Source: Ardenticatenaceae bacterium (GTDB taxonomy: Bacteria > Chloroflexota > Anaerolineae > Promineifilales > Promineifilaceae). From it: a stretch of 64,000 nt of DNA. Below, one piece after another: positions 16,399 through 24,880 of the stretch (within the stretch, counting starts at the first letter, position 1; every line of letters begins with the position of its first letter). Position numbers and translations under genes: made by a program. The DNA lies in NCBI GenBank assembly GCA_020634375.1, contig JACKBX010000004.1:62001-126000 (forward strand), given 5' to 3'. A model generated the notes under the pieces. The model was not told the DNA's origin. It made no database searches and saw nothing but the letters and a program-made list of their open reading frames with translations.

Positions 16399-19300
16399 TT
16401 ACCGCGGCTGCTCCAAATTCTGCAAAATAGTTTCGCCAGCCGAGGCCAAGTCGGGGTTGTCTGCCAGCAATGATTCCAGTGTGGACACGGCCGTTTCCAA
16501 CTTCCCATCTAGCCCATCATACTGCTGCACCAGGGCCAGACCCTGCGCATACCAACGCTCGGCGCGGTCAACCTGCTCCAGACGCAATGCTGTCAGCGCT
16601 CCGCCAAAAATAGCGTCGGACAGGTCGCCGCGGGCATTCTCGCTGTTCGGCTGGATGCGGGCGATGGCTTCTGCGTAATTGTCCACCGCCTGCTCGTAAT
16701 CCTCCATTGCCACCAGATCGTCGGCGCGGCGTAAATACAACCAACCTATGTTAGCATCCACGAAAAAGTCATACCAGACCTGGTGCGCCTCGGCATCCAG
16801 AGCGTACGCCCGGCGAATGTCGGCGGTGATGCTATCAAAGATGGGAAAATAGTCGGCATCATTGCCCACCTGCTGGCGGAAGGGGCGGTTGATAAGCTGG
16901 AAGCCAAATTCGGCACGGTAGCGCCAGTAAAGGTCGGGAGAGGGCAGGTCGGCAACGGCCGTTTCCACTGCCACCTCATCATCCAACAACGCCGGCCAAT
17001 ACACGGCCGTTATTCCCACGCTCTCATGCTCCAGCAAATAATCACGCAGCGCATACGCCGCATCCAACGCGCCATTGCGGTCACTGTCCGCCGCCGCCAG
17101 CAGCAGCCCCTCCTCATACAACTGCGCCGCCTGCGTGTAACTACCGCTTTGCACCGCCAACAGCGCCCGCGAGAAAAACGTGGCGGCATCCGGCGGGGGA
17201 ACCGGGTCAACGGCCGTTCCCGTCACCAATGCCAGCGAACGTTCCAACGAGGCATCCTCATCCAACAACTGCTGCAATTCCTTCGTCAGCGTCTCAAGCT
17301 CCGTGTCCGTACTTGACTGCGCCCGCAGCAGCGCATCTGCATACCAGGCAGCGGCCGTTTCCATATCGTCCAATGCGGCTGCTGCTAGTCCCGCCTTCAA
17401 CGCCGCCACCGCCTGTTCCGGCACATTTTCGGCAACCAGCGTGTAATAATCCAACGCCGTGGCGTACTCACCCTCGGCAAACCAACGGTCGCCGCGCTTC
17501 AGCGTGCCGTCCACCGCCTCTTTGTAAATGACGCCTTCCCAATAATTGGGCCGGTAGCTGTTGTCGCGGTCGGCGTCATCCAGCGTCAGCGCCTGCTCCA
17601 CGTCTGCCAATCCGGCGAAAAGCCATTCGCGGGCGCTCACGCCAGCGTCGCTGGGAGCGTACTGCCACAGCAAGTAGGACATCCAGGCACGATCATGCCA
17701 GTAGACGGCCGTTTGCGGAGACGCCTCAATCGCCCCACCCATATCTGTAACGGCCATTTCCAGCCATTCATTGGGCACACCCGGCAGAACCCACACCGCA
17801 TACGCCAGCCGTGATTTGCGGAACCAATACCCGGCGTTATCCGGGGCCAATGCCACCGCATCCACATACTCGTCGTAGGCATCTTTGAGCACCTGCTCCT
17901 TGTCGTAGCCGGGGCAGTCGCGCAGCAAATACGTTACCTGTCCCATCGTGCGATAGGTGAAGGCGCGTTCGTCGTCCGTTTGACCGGGCACAACTACCGA
18001 ACGGTTAAACGCGGACAGCGAATCTTCCAGGCTTTGCGCATCCTCCAGCTTGGCCGTATCGGAAAGGCTGTCTAGCTGGCAGCGATCTTCGCCAAATGCC
18101 TCATAATTATTGCCCAATGTGCCTACACGCCAATACAACGTGCCCAGTGAAATGTAAACCACCGGGTCTGGCAGAGTGATGGCATCGTTATAAGCGGCGG
18201 CGGCGTTCCAGGCAGCCAATGCTTCATCGTACTGGCGCAAGGAGTAGTAGGCATAGCCCAGGCCCAGCAGCGCTTCGACGGCCGTTTCATTTTCCACCGC
18301 TCGAACCTGCGGGTCTACAATGGCTTCTGCCGCATCTGCCGCCTTTTGGAAATAGTCAACGGCCGTTTCATATTCCTTGCGCTGATAAGCAATCCAGCCC
18401 AACCCCGTCCATGCTTGCGCCCGCCCTTTGCTGTCCAATGCCCCAGCCCCCGGCATTGCCAGCGCATCCTCATAATCCGTCTGCGCCGCGTCCAGCAAAG
18501 AAGGCACGCGCCCACTGAGCGCATGATAAGCCACGCCGCGCCACAATACATACCGCGCCTCACCGGGAGCCTGTTCAATGGCCTGATTAAAATCTTGCAC
18601 CGCCTCCCCGTAATCCTGTACTTCCACGTTCATCGTGCCCGCTTCCGTCCCCGGCTGCGTGCCCAGCCCCAGGTAGGCAATGGCACGGTTGACGTACACC
18701 GTCGGGTCGGAGGTGTATTGCAGCACGGTGTCGTAATCATAAACAGAGGCGGCGTACTGCCCCAACTGTGCAGACATGGCCGCACGGCTGTTCACTGCCG
18801 CCAACCAGGTGGTGCTGATGGGCGATGGCAGGCCAATGGGATTACGCAGCGCGATTTGCGCTGTCATGCCTAAAATAGGTGACTGGGCAAAGGCGATGGC
18901 GCGGGTATAGGCATCTACGGCCGCTTGCAGTTCGTCATCTTTTTCTGGCGAATCTGGCAGCGCCAGCACCTGATCGCGGTGGGTGTTGCCCCGCACCAGG
19001 TAATGATAGCCGCCTACCTCGCGCCAAATGTTGTCGCCCATAATCAGCAGGGTGATGAAGAGCAAAATAACTGCGCCGACCTGCGCCCATCGCGGATAAA
19101 CGGCCGTGCCCTCTGCCCTTTTCGCCTGCCACACCGCCGCCGTACCGCCGCCCGCCAGCAGCAAAATCGCCAACGGTGGATAAATATCCGGCACGGTAAA
19201 CCAGGGACGAAACAGCGTTGCCACGCGGACGACCGCTAAAATTAGACCCGCCGCGCCCAACCACAATGGCAGGCGGTGATGGGGCTGTGTATGCCAGATG

Positions 19301-21687
19301 GTGGGCAACGGCCGTAACACAAACCACCAAAACGGCGGCACAAATAATCCCAAATAGAGATACGGGTACAAATCGGCCAGGCTGTAGGGGCCGAGGAAAT
19401 CCCGCGTCACGCTGTCCGGCGTGAAGCGCCCCATCCAGGAAATGGCTAAAAGCAGCAGCACGGTGAGGATGTACCACACGCCCATGCCGCCCAGCAGCAG
19501 CGAGTAGCTGCGATTTTGCTGCGGTGTTTCTTGCGCTTGCAAACGGCTCTGGATGTGCTGCTGCACGGCCGTATACCAGGCCACCTTGCCATGAATATTG
19601 AGCGGGGGCTGGTTGGGGGCAAGAACGGCCGTCAGCGAATTGTCCACCAGCGTCTCGCGCAGCATGGCCACATCTGCCTGCAAATAGCCATTTGCCTCTT
19701 CCCAACGGATGGTGCGTGCCCCCACAGATACGCCAGCGTCGTCCAGGCGCACGGTTTCTGCCTGTCCGGCGGCCTGCACCTGACTCAGCGGTGTGCGCAC
19801 AATGTTCCACAGGCCAACGGCCGTTGTCAGCGCCAGATAGAGCAAAAAGAGGCCCACAGCCAGCAGCCACAACACACGCGGGTTGGGTGGCTCGGCCAGG
19901 TTCAGTGCAGACACACCCTGGCTGAGATCGGGCACGAAATTGGGGTTATTCTGTTGCAGCAGCGGCGTGGCGCCATAGGCGATCACCGGCTCTACCGCGC
20001 TGCCCGTTTCCAAACGGATGCTGCTGATGGGGATGATGAAGGCGGCTAACGTGAGCAAAATGAGGGTGACGCGCTGAAAGGCGACGGTGATGCGGTGGCG
20101 GTAGCGGGCCGGGTATTGGCGAATGGGTAGGGCAACGGTCGTTTCCGCCGTTTCACGCACAGTGGGGTCTAGCTCTGTCTCTGCCAACAGCAGGCGCAGC
20201 CGTTCGCTGACATTGGTGGCATCGGCAATGCGCCCTTGCTGCCGGTAAAGGGTGATGGCCTGCTGCAAATGGGGGATGGCCTGCGCCGGGTCGCTGCGCA
20301 GCCACGTTCCGGCAAGGAGGCGCTGGGTCAGGGCAAGCAGGTCAAGGTCTTCAAATAGTTTGAGCATGGGCGCAGATGCTGCTAGTTGCTCACGAGCCGC
20401 TTCTGGTTTGCCTAACCGCAGCAGGGCTTCGCCCAATCCCACCTGCACCACCGCTTTACGGTAATCCCCCAATGGAGATTCGGTTTGCCGCAGCAGCCAC
20501 TCGAAGGTTTGCCGTGCTTTGGTCACATCTCCGGCGGCAAGGTAGAGATTGCCCAGCCGTTCGTCGGCGGCAACGCCTTCGGCGGGTTTGCCGTGCTGCT
20601 CCAAAATGGGATCGGCGTCTTTGTAATGGCGTGCGCCCAGGGCATAGAGGCGGGCAATCATCCAATCTAGCCCGCGCAGGGTTTGCCAGAAGCGCGGCAG
20701 CCACACGGTGCGCCCCAGGTGAAAACTGAGGTAAATGAGCAGGGGCAGGGAGAGGAAGAAGTAGAAAAGGGCGGAGAGTTTTTGCTGCCATTGATGGGGT
20801 ACGGCCGTTTTCTCTTCGTAACCGCGTGCAGCCAATGCCAGGCCAACATGGGCGTCGCCGAGAGCGATGAGAGTGTATGCTTTTTCGGCTTCAATGCTGC
20901 CCAGGCTGACGATGGGCGCGTTGGTCTGATCGAACTGTACCAGGGCCTGATCATAGGCGGCAATAGCTTCTACAAATTTGCCGGTGTGCGCCAGGGCATG
21001 GCCGTAAGCGCGGGAAACGAGGGGACGTAAGCGGGCGGAGAGGGCTTTTTTCTGGCGCAACGTGTTTAGCCTGCTCAGGCTGTCATCCCAATGGCCGCGC
21101 AATTGTGCCAGCCGTGCTTGCAAGTGAGCGATGGTGTCGTCGAGTTCGGTCAGGTCGTCGCCAAGGGTGGTGAGGTAGAAACGGGCAGATACGGCCGTTT
21201 CCAACAATCGCTCAATGGCCGCAAACTGCCGCTCCTGCCGATAATTGCGGAAGAGGCCAAGCAGATCGTCGGTGGCCGCCGCTAAATCAACAAACAAGCG
21301 ATGATAAAAGAGGTTTTGCGCCTGGGCAAAGGGGTTGGCGTCTTCGTGTTCCTGCCAATAGGCCAACGCGTGACCATGTGCGGCACGGTAGGCTTGCGGC
21401 TCTTTGAGAATCCAACGGCGCTGTAAAAAGGCACGTTCTTCGGGACGCACTGCGTACACGGGGCCATCTTTTGCCGCCGCGTCCAATGTGGTGATGAAGG
21501 AGTAGCGGGTCATGCGTTCGGCCAGCCGGGTGTTTTTATCCAGGTCGTCTTGCTGGCGCAGGGCCATGAGCAGGGCAGGGGTGTACCAGTTGGGAACGGC
21601 CGTCAGGTACAATGCTTGCGCCATAAGCGGATGGGCATCGTCAGTAATGCGTTCCAGATAGGTGGTGATGGTTTGGGCGGTATCCAT
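16399..21687 (-). CDS. Giant TPR membrane protein, partner of the EAD NTPase
   Basis: 1762 residues. Residues 1-110 look like the winged-helix/lid part that follows the ATPase core in STAND NTPases, although the ATPase core itself is in the preceding gene. TPR-like repeats fill ~120-500. Several membrane segments occur at ~310-330, ~545-565, ~605-630 and ~720-860. A second, long TPR array covers ~930-1750 (units such as AIAYLGLG and AVDYFQKAAD). It starts 5 bases after the stop of the NTPase gene. Inference: together the two genes form a split STAND-type sensor in which this protein detects a signal through TPRs at the membrane. At least 14 ACGGCCGT octamers lie inside it. Confidence 0.8.
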   Translation of the reverse strand: MDTAQTITTYLERITDDAHPLMAQALYLTAVPNWYTPALLMALRQQDDLDKNTRLAERMTRYSFITTLDAAAKDGPVYAVRPEERAFLQRRWILKEPQAYRAAHGHALAYWQEHEDANPFAQAQNLFYHRLFVDLAAATDDLLGLFRNYRQERQFAAIERLLETAVSARFYLTTLGDDLTELDDTIAHLQARLAQLRGHWDDSLSRLNTLRQKKALSARLRPLVSRAYGHALAHTGKFVEAIAAYDQALVQFDQTNAPIVSLGSIEAEKAYTLIALGDAHVGLALAARGYEEKTAVPHQWQQKLSALFYFFLSLPLLIYLSFHLGRTVWLPRFWQTLRGLDWMIARLYALGARHYKDADPILEQHGKPAEGVAADERLGNLYLAAGDVTKARQTFEWLLRQTESPLGDYRKAVVQVGLGEALLRLGKPEAAREQLAASAPMLKLFEDLDLLALTQRLLAGTWLRSDPAQAIPHLQQAITLYRQQGRIADATNVSERLRLLLAETELDPTVRETAETTVALPIRQYPARYRHRITVAFQRVTLILLTLAAFIIPISSIRLETGSAVEPVIAYGATPLLQQNNPNFVPDLSQGVSALNLAEPPNPRVLWLLAVGLFLLYLALTTAVGLWNIVRTPLSQVQAAGQAETVRLDDAGVSVGARTIRWEEANGYLQADVAMLRETLVDNSLTAVLAPNQPPLNIHGKVAWYTAVQQHIQSRLQAQETPQQNRSYSLLLGGMGVWYILTVLLLLAISWMGRFTPDSVTRDFLGPYSLADLYPYLYLGLFVPPFWWFVLRPLPTIWHTQPHHRLPLWLGAAGLILAVVRVATLFRPWFTVPDIYPPLAILLLAGGGTAAVWQAKRAEGTAVYPRWAQVGAVILLFITLLIMGDNIWREVGGYHYLVRGNTHRDQVLALPDSPEKDDELQAAVDAYTRAIAFAQSPILGMTAQIALRNPIGLPSPISTTWLAAVNSRAAMSAQLGQYAASVYDYDTVLQYTSDPTVYVNRAIAYLGLGTQPGTEAGTMNVEVQDYGEAVQDFNQAIEQAPGEARYVLWRGVAYHALSGRVPSLLDAAQTDYEDALAMPGAGALDSKGRAQAWTGLGWIAYQRKEYETAVDYFQKAADAAEAIVDPQVRAVENETAVEALLGLGYAYYSLRQYDEALAAWNAAAAYNDAITLPDPVVYISLGTLYWRVGTLGNNYEAFGEDRCQLDSLSDTAKLEDAQSLEDSLSAFNRSVVVPGQTDDERAFTYRTMGQVTYLLRDCPGYDKEQVLKDAYDEYVDAVALAPDNAGYWFRKSRLAYAVWVLPGVPNEWLEMAVTDMGGAIEASPQTAVYWHDRAWMSYLLWQYAPSDAGVSAREWLFAGLADVEQALTLDDADRDNSYRPNYWEGVIYKEAVDGTLKRGDRWFAEGEYATALDYYTLVAENVPEQAVAALKAGLAAAALDDMETAAAWYADALLRAQSSTDTELETLTKELQQLLDEDASLERSLALVTGTAVDPVPPPDAATFFSRALLAVQSGSYTQAAQLYEEGLLLAAADSDRNGALDAAYALRDYLLEHESVGITAVYWPALLDDEVAVETAVADLPSPDLYWRYRAEFGFQLINRPFRQQVGNDADYFPIFDSITADIRRAYALDAEAHQVWYDFFVDANIGWLYLRRADDLVAMEDYEQAVDNYAEAIARIQPNSENARGDLSDAIFGGALTALRLEQVDRAERWYAQGLALVQQYDGLDGKLETAVSTLESLLADNPDLASAGETILQNLEQPR

Positions 21688-21692
21688 AATGT

Positions 21693-22805
21693 TTACAGGT
21701 CGCTAAAAAAGTCGTCGTCATCTTGCACGGTGGGTTGGGCATGGTCGGCCATCATCGCCAGTGCGCCGGGTATGCCGCCGCTGGTGACGGTGATGGTATG
21801 TATGTCAAGGTCGGGGTCGTGGATGTTGCGTTTTTCCACGAAGTATTCGCGCACATGATCTTCGGTAAAGGGCTTTAAAGAGGCTGGCACCAGGAGGTGT
21901 GACATTTCTAGATCGGTCAGATCGAGTTTAGTGCGTCCGGTGAGGATGACGACGATGTCGTTGAGCTGCCCATCGCGCAGGCGCAGCAGGAGTTCATGGC
22001 GAATCCAGTCTTCGGCTACGTCGGGGGCTTCTTCGATGCCATCGAAAAGGAAGGCGATTTGGCTTTTATCGGTCATAAGGCGTGCCAAACAGGCGAAGAA
22101 GGATTCGTTGATTTGGCGCTCGGCGCGTTGTCGCTCTTGCTGGCTGTCAGCCCAGAGACGGCCGTTCAAGTCCTCAATGAGTTCATCCGGCCCGGTTGGG
22201 GTGATAGCTTCCACCGCGACAGCGGATACATCTGCTAATACGGGCGACCAGTCTACGGACGGCCGTAACTGTGCACACAACCCCACCAACTGCTCCAGCC
22301 GCCCTTGCTGCTCACACTCCCGAATCAACGAGCGAATTTTGGCTCCTTTCGTATCCCCTTTCAACTCCTCAAAATCAATCTGCAAATCAAAAGAAAGACC
22401 ATCCACGTCGTCCAGGTCAAAATACCGTTCCATCATATGCCGCAGTGTGACGACGCCCGCGCCGCCGCGGGTCTGGCGGTCGCTGGTGAAGCTGTTAATT
22501 GTGGCATTCAAATCGTTGAAATAGGTAGGCTCGGCCAACTTGTTGCGTACCAATCGCACCAAACCCAGCGCATCTTGAATTTCGTGAATCTCTCGTGGGT
22601 TGCGGAAATCGAGGTAGGCGGCAGGGATGGGAACGGCCGTTTCCAGACAATGCATTTGCAATCTTGCCACCAGCCACGACTTGCCCATATCCCGCGGCGC
22701 ATCAACCACCATCACCGCCTGGCGCGTTGTTGGCTTCAGCAGCTTTTGAAAGCCGAGAATCATCGGTTCACGATTAACAAAAAAGGATTGGTCGAAACTG
22801 CTCAT
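21693..22805 (-). CDS. AAA-type NTPase with embedded effector-associated (Death-like) domain
   Basis: 370 residues. P-loop APRDMGKSW (~residues 36-44) and Walker B IAFLFDGIEEA (~250-260) define a STAND/AAA core. Inserted at ~120-186 is a small helical domain with the LRHMMERYFDLDDVDGLSFD start, KGAKIRSLIRECEQQGRL and an RPSVDW end. This is the pattern of bacterial effector-associated/Death-like domains, which couple NTPases to effector proteins in conflict and signalling systems. No lid or repeats follow; these seem to be supplied by the next gene, 5 bases downstream. No protein in the window carries a matching EAD joined to an effector. First gene of the operon. Confidence 0.8.
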   Translation of the reverse strand: MSSFDQSFFVNREPMILGFQKLLKPTTRQAVMVVDAPRDMGKSWLVARLQMHCLETAVPIPAAYLDFRNPREIHEIQDALGLVRLVRNKLAEPTYFNDLNATINSFTSDRQTRGGAGVVTLRHMMERYFDLDDVDGLSFDLQIDFEELKGDTKGAKIRSLIRECEQQGRLEQLVGLCAQLRPSVDWSPVLADVSAVAVEAITPTGPDELIEDLNGRLWADSQQERQRAERQINESFFACLARLMTDKSQIAFLFDGIEEAPDVAEDWIRHELLLRLRDGQLNDIVVILTGRTKLDLTDLEMSHLLVPASLKPFTEDHVREYFVEKRNIHDPDLDIHTITVTSGGIPGALAMMADHAQPTVQDDDDFFSDL

Positions 22806-22903
22806 ACACTACTTTCCAGATTACAGCAACGATATGGTGAGGTAGATGGTGAGGGGCGATTTATGTTCAGTATTCTAACATTCGCGCCCAGGCAGGTAAA
22901 GGG

Positions 22904-22944
22904 GAAAAACAAACGCCCCCTGATTTGTTAACCAGAGGGCGTTT
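22904..22944 (-). terminator. Terminator of the acyl-CoA ligase gene
   Basis: 12-bp stem with one mismatch (22911-22922 with 22933-22944); read on the minus strand it is followed by GTTTTTCCCC. A smaller GAGGTTTT hairpin lies at 22960-22979, nearer the stop codon. Confidence 0.75.
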
Positions 22945-22989
22945 GCAGTAAAAGAAATCGAGGTTTTTGGAAAACCTCAGTTTCCGACA

Positions 22990-24696
22990 TTACGCTTCTT
23001 TCTTTTGTGCTTCCTCGTGCTGTTTGCGCAATTCTCGCTTCAGCACCTTGCCCACTGTCGTCTTGGGTAATTCATCACGGAACTCTACCAATCGCGGGTA
23101 CTTATACTTCGCCAATTGGCCCTTGCTCCATTCAATGATTTCCTCTTCCGTAGTGGCATCTCCCTCTTTCTTCACGACCCACGCTTTTACTGTTTCACCA
23201 CGATAAGCATCTTTCACACCGGCTACCGAGACTTCCACCACAGCCGGATGCGTCATCAGCACCTCTTCCACCTCGCGCGGATAAATATTGTAGCCACCAG
23301 CAATGATCATATCCTTCTTGCGATCCGTGATGTAGAAATAGCCATCCTCATCCATCTTGCCAATATCGCCAGAGTAGAGCCAGCCATCGCGCAGGGAATT
23401 CTTCGTTTCTGCATCTTTCTTCCAATACCCCTGCATCACTGAAGGGCTTTTGATAACCATTTCACCCTCTTCGCCCACTGGCATCTCTGTCACGCCGTCA
23501 TCCACATCTAAAATGCGACATTCCACATTTGGAATGGGAAGACCAATAGACCCTTCTCTATTTTCTCCTTTAATGGGGTTGGCGTGTGTGGCGACGAATG
23601 TTTCCGTCATACCAAAACCTTCTACCAACGTTCCGCCGGTCAACTCCTCGAAGCGACGTTTCGTCTCTAGTAGAAGCGGGGCGGAGCCAGAGATACACGC
23701 ACGAATGGAACGGATATTGTACTTGCCCGCAGCCACATCCGGGTTGCGATTGATCGCATTGTACAAAGCGGGAACGCCGGGGAAGATAGCGGGTTGATAT
23801 TTATTGATACTGCTCAGTAAATCTTTCTGATCGCGCGGATTGACGATGACGATTTGCTGCCCAGCTACAGAAATGGAAAAGACCATCGCCGTGATCATGC
23901 CATAGACATGGAAAAAGGGGATGGCTGCCAAAAAGCCTTCTTTCCCCGGTTCCCAATCAATCCATGTTTGCAGAGACAACGCATTGGAAACAAGGCTGCG
24001 GTGCAAACCAACGGCTCCTTTTGCCAGCCCGGTTGTGCCACCGGTATATTGCAATAGGGCAATGTCATCTCCTGTTACGGTGACGTTGGGTTTGGGGGCG
24101 CGGCTTCCCTGGGCTAAAAAGTCTTGGAACCACATATCGCCGGATTCAAGTTGGACGCGATCCCCTTCTTTCTTTTCTTTGAGCAACGTGAACAAGATGT
24201 TTAAGTGTGCGGGGAAGTACTCTTTGACATTTGTAACGATGACCCGCTTGACTTGTGTGTGCCTTTTGCTTTGTACCGTTTTCAGCTGAGGATAAAAACG
24301 GGACATAACAAAGACGGTTTCTGCACCACAATCCGACAGTTGGTGTTCCAACTCGCGCTCGGTATACAGTGGATTGGTGGCAATGGCAATACCACCGGCC
24401 TTCAAGATGCCGAAGTAGCTGATAATAAACTGCGGTGTGTTGGGCATGTAAATGACGGCACGATCACCTTTTTTGAAACCGTTGGCGGCAAGCCCCGCAG
24501 CCACTGCATCGGTATAGGCATTGAGCTGACGGTAGCTGATGCGCCTTCCTTTGAAAATAACGGCCGTATTGTCCGGGTAATTACGCGCAGCCTCCTCCAA
24601 AAAATGATGAAGCGGGTAATCAGGCACATCAACCGCTTCTGGAATACCTTCATCATATCGTTTGAGCCAGGGTTTTTCAGCATATGGGGAACTCAT
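22990..24696 (-). CDS. fadD: Long-chain fatty acid-CoA ligase
   Basis: 568 residues. AMP-forming acyl-CoA synthetase of the ANL family, activating fatty acids to acyl-CoA by way of an acyl-adenylate. The P-loop-like A3 motif is YTGGTTGLAKGA; A5 is EGFGMTET; A7 is YSGDIGKMDEDGYFYITDRKKDMI; and A10 is PKTTVGKVLKREL with the catalytic Lys. The VEGFGMTETFVATHANPI and N-terminal stretches fit long-chain enzymes better than acetyl- or propionyl-CoA synthetases, but the chain length preferred is not certain. Single-gene unit with its own terminator. Confidence 0.9.
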   Translation of the reverse strand: MSSPYAEKPWLKRYDEGIPEAVDVPDYPLHHFLEEAARNYPDNTAVIFKGRRISYRQLNAYTDAVAAGLAANGFKKGDRAVIYMPNTPQFIISYFGILKAGGIAIATNPLYTERELEHQLSDCGAETVFVMSRFYPQLKTVQSKRHTQVKRVIVTNVKEYFPAHLNILFTLLKEKKEGDRVQLESGDMWFQDFLAQGSRAPKPNVTVTGDDIALLQYTGGTTGLAKGAVGLHRSLVSNALSLQTWIDWEPGKEGFLAAIPFFHVYGMITAMVFSISVAGQQIVIVNPRDQKDLLSSINKYQPAIFPGVPALYNAINRNPDVAAGKYNIRSIRACISGSAPLLLETKRRFEELTGGTLVEGFGMTETFVATHANPIKGENREGSIGLPIPNVECRILDVDDGVTEMPVGEEGEMVIKSPSVMQGYWKKDAETKNSLRDGWLYSGDIGKMDEDGYFYITDRKKDMIIAGGYNIYPREVEEVLMTHPAVVEVSVAGVKDAYRGETVKAWVVKKEGDATTEEEIIEWSKGQLAKYKYPRLVEFRDELPKTTVGKVLKRELRKQHEEAQKKEA

Positions 24697-24880
24697 TGTA
24701 CTCCTCTCCTTTTTTGGGGTGGGTGAAAAATATGGAATGATTCTAAATCATCATGTCTCATTACAACAAACATAATCAGGGAGATTTTTTCGATAAAATC
24801 ATACCAGATTTTTACGCATTCCTGCAATTGGCAATTTATTGACGAGCAGCCAGGCTACACACCGAGAAAGTTGGCTCAGT

